Notes under the pieces: model-generated
Told to the model about the DNA's origin: nothing
The model's input: only the letters and a program-made list of their open reading frames with translations
Database searches by the model: none
Shown: one piece after another, positions 6,859-12,972 of the stretch
Position numbering within the stretch: the first letter of the stretch is position 1
Layout of the letters: each line of letters starts with the position of its first letter
Assembly: GCA_023146355.1 (NCBI GenBank)
Contig: JAGLCH010000125.1
Coordinates: 1-12,972, forward strand
Direction: 5' to 3'
Source of the DNA: Bacteriovoracaceae bacterium
Lineage (GTDB): Bacteria > Bdellovibrionota > Bacteriovoracia > Bacteriovoracales > Bacteriovoracaceae
DNA length: 12,972 bases
Made by a program: the position numbers and the translations under genes

Positions 6859-8040
6859 ATGGTACTAAACGGACTGGACAACCTGATTGCGTCTAAAGAT
6901 GAGCAAGCAAAAATTACTGGTAACATCGGATACCTATGTCACTCAGCAACAGTTGATAAAGACCTTGGAACTGGTGTCATCAGAATGCAGGAAATCTTCG
7001 GCGATCGCCTAGTAAAGATCTTTGGGCCTCAGCATGGGTTTGTCACTGATGTTCAAGACAACATGATTGAAAGTACGCACTATATTCATCCCTATTTTAA
7101 GCTTCCCGTTTTAAGCCTTTACAGTGAGACAAGAATCCCAACAAATGAAATGCTTGAAGGAATTGACACGATGGTGGTTGACCTTCAAGATGTTGGAACC
7201 CGCGTCTATACCTACATTTCATCCCTTGGACTCTTAATGAAAAAGTGCTCTGAAATAGGAGTTAAAGTCGTTGTTCTCGATCGGCCAAATCCTGTTTCGG
7301 GATCGATAATTGAGGGAAATGTACTAGAAGAAGGATTTCACTCTTTCGTAGGCCATCACAAAATTCCCCAGCGTCACGGCATGACCATGGCAGAGGTCGG
7401 ACAGCTCACAAAAAAATACTACACTCCAAAATGTGAGTACGATTTTGTTCCCATGATTGGATGGGAGAGAGAGATGTTCTTTAAGGATACTGGACTTCAC
7501 TGGGTTAATCCCTCCCCCAACCTTCCTACAATGGATGGCGCAGTTACTTTCACAGGGACTGTTCTTTTTGAAGGGACTAATATTTCAGAGGGCCGTGGAA
7601 CGACTCGATCACTTGAGGTCGTAGGTCATCCAATGATCGAGCCTTTTGCATTTGTTGAAAAGCTAAATATTGAACTTAAAAAAACGGACTTGGAGGGATT
7701 TACCTTTAGGCCGCTGGCATTTCTTCCAACCTTTCAAAAGTTTGAAAACGAAACCTGTGGCGGAGTTCAAATTCACATAACAAACTATAAAAAATTTAAA
7801 TCATGGCAAGTGGGACAATTTTTGTGTCAAAAACTTTACCATGAACTAGGTAACAACTTTCAGTTTCACCATAGGCCCTATGAATATGAGGAGGGCCGTC
7901 TTGCTATAGACCTTATCAATGGAAATGCAGAGGTGCGTCAGTGGATTGAATCCAATGGCACAATTGAAGAGCTTCGCTCCATTGAATCAAAAAATATGGA
8001 TGAATACCTACTCCAGTACAATTCAATACTTATCTATTAG
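6859..8040 (+). CDS. namZ: DUF1343 / NamZ-type exo-beta-N-acetylmuramidase, apparently cytoplasmic
   Basis: A 393-residue DUF1343 protein, the family founded by NamZ (GH171), which releases MurNAc from the ends of peptidoglycan fragments. Family landmarks in order: GxDxL at the start (NGLDNLI), GPQHGF (56-61), DLQDVGTRVYTYISSLG (108-124), DRPNP (141-145), HKIPQRHGMTMAE (167-179), WVNPSPNLP (215-223), and LFEGTNISEGRGTTR (236-250). Length is typical. There is no signal peptide: the domain begins almost at the ATG, which has a perfect GGAGG five bases upstream. The protein should therefore act in the cytoplasm on imported or recycled muropeptides. Many family members read PEHG where this one reads PQHG, which may affect catalysis. 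An amino-acid symporter gene follows after 61 bases, suggesting cell-wall salvage. The family call is strong; the exact reaction is inferred. Confidence 0.88.
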   Translation: MVLNGLDNLIASKDEQAKITGNIGYLCHSATVDKDLGTGVIRMQEIFGDRLVKIFGPQHGFVTDVQDNMIESTHYIHPYFKLPVLSLYSETRIPTNEMLEGIDTMVVDLQDVGTRVYTYISSLGLLMKKCSEIGVKVVVLDRPNPVSGSIIEGNVLEEGFHSFVGHHKIPQRHGMTMAEVGQLTKKYYTPKCEYDFVPMIGWEREMFFKDTGLHWVNPSPNLPTMDGAVTFTGTVLFEGTNISEGRGTTRSLEVVGHPMIEPFAFVEKLNIELKKTDLEGFTFRPLAFLPTFQKFENETCGGVQIHITNYKKFKSWQVGQFLCQKLYHELGNNFQFHHRPYEYEEGRLAIDLINGNAEVRQWIESNGTIEELRSIESKNMDEYLLQYNSILIY

Positions 8041-8101
8041 TCTTAGATGAATAACGCACAAAGTCTTAAAAAAGGATGGGCCACCTGATAGGATTTATCC
8101 C

Positions 8102-9481
8102 ATGACAAAAACATACGAAATGATTCAGCTTATAGTTGATTTTATATTTGGAATTCCAGCAGTTTACACTTTGCTAGGAATTGGCACCTTTTTTACATTC
8201 TACCTGCTTTTTCCGCAGCTTAGATTTTTCTGGCACGCCATTAGAATCCTAGCGGGCCGCTACTCAAAGCTCAAAGACTTTGACGACGAGCCATCTATCG
8301 TAAAATCATTCTCCACTGCCATCGCTGCACCGATAGGACTAGGGTCTATTGCAGGGGCAGCTATTGCCATTTCAATTGGTGGGCCCGGTGCCATTTTTTG
8401 GATGCTCATTGCAGGTGTCCTTGGAATGGCAACTAAGCTTGTATCCCTTTCATCATCACTCTCCTTTGGAGTCGAAGATAAAGTAACAGGCCAAATGCTT
8501 AGAGGCCCGATGTACCTTATAGAAAATAAGCTTCCGACGCGCTTTAAGTTTCTATCAAAAGTATTTGCTGCCCTTACAATCGTAGCAGCACTGTTCGCAG
8601 GAAATTTATTTCAGGGCAACCAGATGTTTGCGGTGGTAGATAACTTCTTGCCACAAGTTCCACACCTACCGCTCATACTGGGGGGATTGATCACCTTAAT
8701 CACAGGACTTGCTGTCTTTAAGTTTAAAAGTATTGAGCGCGTTGTGAGTTACTTTGCACCAATTATGATGTTGCTTTATCTCATTGGTGGAATTGGAATT
8801 GTCTTCTCTTACTACCACTACATACCGACAGTATTTTTTCATATTTATAATGATGCTTTTGCTTTCAATGCCGCCGGCGGTGGAGTCATAGGCCTTGGTT
8901 TTAGAGAAATAATTACACATGGCGCTCGTCGTGCACTTTTTTCAAACGAAGCTGGACTTGGAACCAATGCTCTATCTCCTCGCCCACAGGAGATCAACCC
9001 TATTCAACACGGAATCGCAGCAATGCTGGGCTCCTTCATCGATACCGTTTTCACTTGTCTTCTCACAGCACTCATCATTTTGTGTCCGGGAAGTTGGGAT
9101 GGGTCTCTCTCCATTCAAGGGGTGGAACTAGCAGCTAACTCATTTGCAGCGATGTACGGAATCTATGGAAAGATTGGAATAAGTGTATTCGTTTGGCTTT
9201 TTGCTTTCTCAACAATCATGACTTGGTACAGTAACGGTAAGGCGGGCCTTAAATACCTTACTGGTGAAGAATCAAAGAAAGCAGAGCTTAGCTACAAAAC
9301 AATATTTGTCCTGATTACTTTTTTTGGCCCACTAAATCCTCTTATCCTCATTCTCAATTTTTCAGATGCTATTTTCGCCATGATGCTCGGCATCAATCTG
9401 CTAGCATCACTCTATATGGTCAAGGAGATCCGAAAGAAGCTAAAGAAATATTGCAAGGATATAAAGGCCGAAAGAATTTAA
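8102..9481 (+). CDS. Sodium:amino-acid (alanine/glycine) symporter, AGCS family
   Basis: A 459-residue inner-membrane transporter of the alanine/glycine:cation symporter (AGCS) family, importing small amino acids with Na+. About ten to eleven hydrophobic segments are visible. Family signatures: GLGSIAG (79-85) followed by GGPGAIFWM (93-101); AAGGG with the downstream FSNEAGLG (280-287); DTVFTCLLTAL (314-324); and FSTIMTWYSNGKAGLKYL (369-386). The usual GxGNI reads GLGSI here, so an Asn normally near the substrate and sodium sites is Ser; substrate preference may differ from alanine. Length is normal and the lysine-rich C-terminus is cytoplasmic. ATG start with AGGA 8 bases upstream. It follows the NamZ-like gene by 61 bases without a terminator, so the two are probably co-transcribed; uptake of alanine from digested wall or protein is a plausible joint role. 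Confidence 0.92.
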   Translation: MTKTYEMIQLIVDFIFGIPAVYTLLGIGTFFTFYLLFPQLRFFWHAIRILAGRYSKLKDFDDEPSIVKSFSTAIAAPIGLGSIAGAAIAISIGGPGAIFWMLIAGVLGMATKLVSLSSSLSFGVEDKVTGQMLRGPMYLIENKLPTRFKFLSKVFAALTIVAALFAGNLFQGNQMFAVVDNFLPQVPHLPLILGGLITLITGLAVFKFKSIERVVSYFAPIMMLLYLIGGIGIVFSYYHYIPTVFFHIYNDAFAFNAAGGGVIGLGFREIITHGARRALFSNEAGLGTNALSPRPQEINPIQHGIAAMLGSFIDTVFTCLLTALIILCPGSWDGSLSIQGVELAANSFAAMYGIYGKIGISVFVWLFAFSTIMTWYSNGKAGLKYLTGEESKKAELSYKTIFVLITFFGPLNPLILILNFSDAIFAMMLGINLLASLYMVKEIRKKLKKYCKDIKAERI

Positions 9482-9577
9482 AACCAGCTCTTTATACCCA
9501 CGTACAATAACACCTTTAATTTCGGTATGTTTGACTATTTTTCCTTCCGTATTCCCTAGACGCTGCACCTACCTTTT

Positions 9578-9605
9578 GGTAAATTTGTGACACATATAAT
9601 TTACC
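9578..9605. repeat. Inverted repeat over the DUF1015-serA promoter, operator candidate
   Basis: GGTAAATT at 9578-9585 and AATTTACC at 9598-9605 are perfect 8-base inverted arms with 20 bases between equivalent points, about two helical turns. Inside them lies a second symmetric piece, TGTG-A-CACA (9586-9594). The right arm overlaps the -10 box, so a bound dimer would block RNA polymerase. The 12-base loop and AT-rich arms argue against a transcript hairpin. Confidence 0.5.
9595..9600 (+). promoter_or_regulatory. -10 box for the DUF1015-serA operon
   Basis: A perfect TATAAT, 32 bases upstream of the DUF1015 start codon, giving a leader of about 25 bases with the AGGAG ribosome site. No good -35 stands at 16-18 bases, so an activator may be needed. 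The rest of the 150-base gap (9482-9631) shows no convincing terminator for the symporter gene. Confidence 0.45.
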
Positions 9606-9631
9606 CTAAACTTATATACAAGGAGCCCAGC

Positions 9632-10876
9632 ATGGTTATGGTTAGACCGTTTAAAGGTGTACGTCCCGCAAAAGAAACTGCAGAAAGTGTAGCGTCTTTT
9701 CCATATGACGTTTTAAATTCTGATGAGGCGAGAGAGGTCGCAGAAGGAAATCCAAATTCATTTCTTCACGTGGTTAAGCCAGAAATTGATCTTCCTAAGG
9801 GAACAGATGTTTACTCTGAAGAAGTTTATCAAATGGCAAAAACAAATTTCTACGGAATGATTGAGAAAGGTGTTCTTTTCCAAGAAGATAGGCCTTGCAT
9901 GTATGTTTACAAGCAGAAGATGGGCGACCATGAGCAGTATGGACTTGTTGCTTGTACATCAGCTGATGACTACAATGAAAACAAGATCAAAAAGCACGAG
10001 TACACTAGAAAGAAAAAAGAAGACGACAGAACAAAACACGTTATTACGCTCAATGCTAATGCAGGGCCAGTCTTTCTAACTTACCGAGACGATTCAGACA
10101 TTGACACATGGATTGCAAATTTTGTTAAAGATACTACGCCAGAATACGACTTCACAAAAGAAGACGGAATCGGACACACCGTATGGGTTATCAATGATGC
10201 TGATCTAATTGATAAGCTTCACACAAAATTTGAAGGAATTGAATACCTTTATGTTGCCGACGGCCATCATAGATCAGCTTCTGCCGCTCGTGCAAAAGCT
10301 GAGAAGATGTCACAATGTAACGATCACAACGATGAAAAAGAATACAACTACTTCCTTTCTGTAATTTTCCCTGCGAAACAACTATACATTATGGATTATA
10401 ATCGTGTTGTTTTCTCTCTTAACGGAAATACGAAAGAAGAATTCTTGGCAAAAGTTGCAGATAAGTTTGAGATCCTTGGCGAGAACACTGATCCATCACC
10501 AAAGAATATGAAAGAGTACGGAATGTACCTTGAAGGAACATGGTACCAGATCAAAGCTAAAGATGGCTCATTTCCTGCGACAGATCCTGTTGCATCTCTA
10601 GACTGCGACATTCTTCAGCAAAATCTTCTAAATCCCATCCTTGGTATCGGTGATCCAAGAGTTGATGAAAATATCGACTTTGTTGGTGGTATCCGTGGGT
10701 CTGAGGGGCTTACAAAGCGTGTTGACAGCGGCGAATGTGCTGTAGCATTCAAACTTCACCCAGTATCAATTGAGCAGCTAATGAATGTTGCTGATGCTGA
10801 TCAAGTTATGCCACCAAAATCTACTTGGTTTGAGCCAAAACTTAGATCAGGACTGATCACTCACCTACTAGACTAA
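9632..10876 (+). CDS. DUF1015 family protein, partner of serA
   Basis: A 414-residue member of DUF1015, a widespread family of unproven function. Landmarks: VRPFKGVRP (4-12), PYDVL (24-28), KHEYTRKKKEDDR (121-133), YVADGHHRSASAARA (207-221), DPVASLDCDILQ (318-329), ILGIGDPR (336-343), and a C-terminal PPKSTWFEPKLRSGL (394-408). The ADGHHR motif resembles the signature of ParB-like proteins that include free serine kinases (SerK, SbnI); that resemblance is my inference from a short motif. The ATG at 9632 has AGGAG six bases upstream; the frame is open back to 9587, but that part crosses the promoter. serA follows 13 bases after the stop, so the two form an operon, and I recall the same pairing in clostridia. 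A role in serine or phosphoserine metabolism is the natural guess. The protein is soluble and probably cytoplasmic. Confidence 0.92.
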   Translation: MVMVRPFKGVRPAKETAESVASFPYDVLNSDEAREVAEGNPNSFLHVVKPEIDLPKGTDVYSEEVYQMAKTNFYGMIEKGVLFQEDRPCMYVYKQKMGDHEQYGLVACTSADDYNENKIKKHEYTRKKKEDDRTKHVITLNANAGPVFLTYRDDSDIDTWIANFVKDTTPEYDFTKEDGIGHTVWVINDADLIDKLHTKFEGIEYLYVADGHHRSASAARAKAEKMSQCNDHNDEKEYNYFLSVIFPAKQLYIMDYNRVVFSLNGNTKEEFLAKVADKFEILGENTDPSPKNMKEYGMYLEGTWYQIKAKDGSFPATDPVASLDCDILQQNLLNPILGIGDPRVDENIDFVGGIRGSEGLTKRVDSGECAVAFKLHPVSIEQLMNVADADQVMPPKSTWFEPKLRSGLITHLLD

Positions 10877-10889
10877 TTAGGAGTTAATA

Positions 10890-11843
10890 ATGAGTAAGAA
10901 ATTTATTCTTGTATCTGATGGAATGGACGCGGATGTATTTAAAGGCCTGCAAGGCGTAGAAGAATTTGAAGTACACCCAGTGAAAAAAGTAACTCCTGAG
11001 GAGTACCAAGAACTTCTTCCTAAGGTTGAAGGACTTGTTATCCGCTCTGCATCTAAGGTACTGCCAGAAACACTTGAGAAGGCCGTTAACCTTAAATATG
11101 TAATTCGCGCAGGGGAAGGCACTGACAACATCGATAAAGCTGCTTGTGAAGCTAAAGGCGTAAAAGTATCTAATACTCCTGGGGCGAATGCAAACTCTGC
11201 TGCTGAGCACGCTATAGCACTTATGATGACCGTTCTTAGAAACACAGCAAAAGCTGATGCCTCTATGAAAGCTGGAAAGTGGGAAAAATCAAAACTTGCA
11301 GGGATGGAGCTTTGGAATAAGAAAGTTGGTATCGTTGGTTTTGGTAAGATTGCTCAACTTGTTGCGAAGAGAATCAGTGGCTTTGAGCCACAAGTTATGT
11401 TTTTTGATCCATTCGTAGAGACAACTGATATCCCATATGCAAAAAAAGCGGACTCTCTTGAAAAGATCTTTTCTGAGTGTGACATTATCACGATTCACCT
11501 TCCACTTATGGATGCGACTAAAGGTATGATCAACAGTGAGCTTCTAAACATGATGAAGCAAAATGCAATTTTAATAAATGCTTCTCGCGGAAAGATTGTT
11601 GATGAAGAGGCACTTTACAACACTCTTAAAGAAGGAAAAATTGCTGGTGCTGGTTTTGACGTATTTGCTAATGAGCCTCTTGAAGATGGATCTAAGCTAC
11701 GTGAGCTAGACAACCTCGTGATGACTCCACACCTTGGTGCTTCTACAGCTGAAGCATCACTAAGAGTTGGTCAAATGGCCGCTCACCAACTTCAAGAATT
11801 TTTCCTTAATGGAAATCTTCTACACGAAGTTAAATCAAAGTAA
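10890..11843 (+). CDS. serA: D-3-phosphoglycerate dehydrogenase, short ACT-less form
   Basis: A 317-residue D-2-hydroxyacid dehydrogenase, best read as phosphoglycerate dehydrogenase, the first step of serine synthesis (3-phosphoglycerate to 3-phosphohydroxypyruvate with NAD). Substrate-side residues: R52-S53 and RAGEGTDNID (73-82). The Rossmann motif is GIVGFGKIA (147-155), with Ala in place of the usual third Gly; D173 after strand 2 favours NAD. The catalytic trio is R233 (NASRGKIVDE), E262 (ANEPL) and H281 (TPHLGAST). The chain ends straight after the catalytic domains with no ACT or ASB domain, so serine feedback through ACT is impossible. ATG start with AGGAG six bases upstream. It is the second gene of the DUF1015 operon and is followed by a strong terminator. 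Another 2-hydroxyacid substrate cannot be excluded, but RAGxGxDNID fits PGDH well. Confidence 0.92.
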   Translation: MSKKFILVSDGMDADVFKGLQGVEEFEVHPVKKVTPEEYQELLPKVEGLVIRSASKVLPETLEKAVNLKYVIRAGEGTDNIDKAACEAKGVKVSNTPGANANSAAEHAIALMMTVLRNTAKADASMKAGKWEKSKLAGMELWNKKVGIVGFGKIAQLVAKRISGFEPQVMFFDPFVETTDIPYAKKADSLEKIFSECDIITIHLPLMDATKGMINSELLNMMKQNAILINASRGKIVDEEALYNTLKEGKIAGAGFDVFANEPLEDGSKLRELDNLVMTPHLGASTAEASLRVGQMAAHQLQEFFLNGNLLHEVKSK

Positions 11844-11865
11844 TTTTCAGTTATATTTTGATATG

Positions 11866-11896
11866 AAAGGGCCCCATCAGTAATGGGGCCTTTTTT
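11866..11896 (+). terminator. Rho-independent terminator after serA
   Basis: GGCCCCAT (11870-11877), loop CAGTA, ATGGGGCC (11883-11890), then six T (11891-11896). The upstream AAAG can extend pairing into the T run. It starts 23 bases after the serA stop. On the minus strand the same stem is followed only by CTTTCATAT, so it would be a weak terminator for the convergent cysteine-rich gene. Confidence 0.93.
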
Positions 11897-11927
11897 ACGC
11901 TTAACAATAGAGCATTAATAACACGAG

Positions 11928-12821
11928 TCATTCGGATGATTCGACAACGTCTATAAAGTAGTGGGAAAATTCACTTAGCTTACAATCACACTCTTTGCAA
12001 TATAGACATTTTCCACTTATTAAGTCATGAAGGTTAACAAGTATAGTATCACCATTTTGAAATTCAAGCCCTTCTCTAGTTAGTTTACAATCATCCAGAC
12101 AATATGCTTTTTTTAGTGCTATAAACTCTCCTAAAAATCCTTCGATGTTTTGAAGAAATGTACTCATTGATTGACATTTAAAATCCCCAATTATTTTACC
12201 AAGCTCATCATTCAGCAAATCAAGTTCACTGTATTTGCTTAAAAACAATTGAATACTGCAAGTAGATTTTTCATTACAAGATTTTATTATTCCCCTTTCA
12301 TCAACTCGCAAAATATCATTAACATTGAATTTCCCTTCATCTGATGAGCCAAAGCATTTGGCCTTGCCACAAGTATAAAGACAAAAGTGATCCATTGCAT
12401 GAGCAAGACTTGTTTTAAAAATATTTGATTCTCCCGCTGCTATCAGCATGTATCGAACTAATAATTTGAGATCAATAATCTCACTAAAATAAGAGTCTAT
12501 TGGCTTGGGGTTCTCATCGAAGAGTTCAAGTGCTCGCCTTACATCAGAATTAGAAACAGGGGGCAAAAGCACAAGAATGGGCCGATACAAGAGATTTATA
12601 TCGATCATAGAAGTACAGGTGTCATAAATTCCGACAACTAAAGTATCATGGGGAAGATTAATCACAGGAAGCCCATAGTATACAAAAGCACAGTCAAAGA
12701 CATTGCTGTGCTCCTCAAGACTATCAGAAACAGTAATAGCGCAGTCGATATGAGAGAGTTCTCTTCTCAAAAGAGCTACGCGTTCACAGTTTGAATCATA
12801 AATAAGTATTTTTCTTGTCAA
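11928..12821 (-). CDS. Cysteine-rich protein with a degenerate receiver-like N-terminus, function unknown
   Basis: A 297-residue protein I do not recognise. Residues 1-105 resemble a receiver domain: strand KILIYDSN with D9, strand CAFVYYG where the phospho-accepting Asp would be expected but is absent, strand LVVGIYD, and PILVLLPPVSNSDVRRALE with Pro-Pro where receivers have Lys-Pro. The rest carries twelve of its sixteen cysteines, in clusters: C147-x3-C151-x4-C156, C182-x5-C188, C241-x3-C245, and C272-x2-C275-x2-C278-x-C280. These spacings suggest metal or Fe-S binding, although no known cluster pattern fits exactly. There is no signal peptide or membrane segment, so it is probably cytoplasmic. 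The start is TTG at 12821 with GGAG five bases upstream, which supports it over later ATGs that would cut into strand 1. The gene is monocistronic and convergent with serA. Confidence 0.75.
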   Translation of the reverse strand: MTRKILIYDSNCERVALLRRELSHIDCAITVSDSLEEHSNVFDCAFVYYGLPVINLPHDTLVVGIYDTCTSMIDINLLYRPILVLLPPVSNSDVRRALELFDENPKPIDSYFSEIIDLKLLVRYMLIAAGESNIFKTSLAHAMDHFCLYTCGKAKCFGSSDEGKFNVNDILRVDERGIIKSCNEKSTCSIQLFLSKYSELDLLNDELGKIIGDFKCQSMSTFLQNIEGFLGEFIALKKAYCLDDCKLTREGLEFQNGDTILVNLHDLISGKCLYCKECDCKLSEFSHYFIDVVESSE

Positions 12822-12892
12822 GTAAGCTCCGAGAAGTTTTCCTAAACTACATCATCGGAATCTGCTATTAATTAATAAGTTAAGAATAGTGC

Positions 12893-12901
12893 ATTTTAGC
12901 A
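12893..12901 (-). promoter_or_regulatory. Extended -10 promoter candidate for the cysteine-rich gene
   Basis: On the minus strand this reads TGC followed by TAAAAT, an extended -10 form (TGn plus a 5/6 hexamer), which can work without a good -35. It predicts a leader of about 65 bases. The surrounding 12822-12972 stretch is AT-rich and holds no gene; a TCAGCTGA palindrome (12907-12914) lies just upstream of this box. Confidence 0.35.
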
Positions 12902-12965
12902 AAATTTCAGCTGATTTTATTCCAATATTTTATGAGATAGCCTACTTACAAATTCGTTTTCAAGC

Positions 12966-12971
12966 TATAAT
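12966..12971 (+). promoter_or_regulatory. -10 box at the right edge, probably for a divergent gene outside the window
   Basis: A perfect TATAAT two bases from the window end. The -35 position at 17 bases (TACTTA, 12943-12948) is a poor match. If real, it drives a rightward gene beyond the window, divergent from the cysteine-rich gene. Confidence 0.3.
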
Positions 12972-12972
12972 A

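Noticed and set aside
8041..8101. GGAT-TT-ATCC symmetry before the symporter start
   Set aside because: Four-base arms are too short to mean anything; the gap holds no better structure.
9587..9631. Extension of the DUF1015 protein by 15 residues
   Set aside because: It would place the start inside the inverted repeat and -10 box; the ATG at 9632 has a perfect ribosome site and the family N-terminus follows it.
10877..11245. Open frames of 122 and 108 codons antisense to serA
   Set aside because: They shadow a highly conserved gene, have no ribosome sites of note, and give low-complexity Ser- or Phe-rich proteins.
12394..12440. Motif AAGESNIFKTSLAHA in the cysteine-rich protein, similar to the GESGTGKE of sigma-54 activators
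   Set aside because: The essential GK of the P-loop is missing and no Walker B or GAFTGA motif follows.

Overview
The window is ordinary-looking chromosomal DNA from an AT-rich Gram-negative bacterium with tightly packed genes. It holds eleven protein genes, one of them cut by the left edge. I saw no RNA genes, insertion sequences, prophage or CRISPR. The gene mix fits a Bacteriovorax/Halobacteriovorax-type predatory bacterium (Bdellovibrionota): a TGS-nucleoside kinase, an exported S1/P1 nuclease, receiver-like proteins with degenerate active sites, and a DUF1015-serA pair. That assignment is inference; no marker gene is present to prove it.

Left part (1-4597, all on the minus strand). Read in transcription order, a membrane-anchored protein of unknown function is followed 2 bases later by a four-CBS-domain sensor. 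After a 114-base gap come a TGS-containing nucleoside kinase, an S1/P1 zinc nuclease with a signal peptide, and a truncated receiver-like protein. The last three are spaced 14 and 5 bases and look like one operon. Exported nuclease plus nucleoside kinase suggests salvage of external nucleic acid.

Middle part (4598-9481). A PlsC-type acyltransferase on the plus strand converges on and overlaps the end of a thyA-folA operon on the minus strand (dTMP synthesis coupled to dihydrofolate recycling, ATGA overlap). Divergent from thyA lies a DUF1343/NamZ-type exo-N-acetylmuramidase lacking a signal peptide, followed by an AGCS-family sodium/amino-acid symporter. Together these suggest cell-wall and amino-acid salvage.

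Right part (9482-12972). A promoter with a striking inverted repeat over its -10 box precedes a two-gene operon: a DUF1015 protein and a short, ACT-less D-3-phosphoglycerate dehydrogenase (serine synthesis). It ends at a strong hairpin terminator. Convergent with it is a cysteine-rich 297-residue protein with a degenerate receiver-like N-terminus and no recognised function. The last 150 bases are an AT-rich regulatory stretch.

The best leads for new biology are the DUF1015-serA operon with its operator-like repeat, the 15-base element shared by two distant promoter regions, and the cysteine-rich pseudo-receiver protein.
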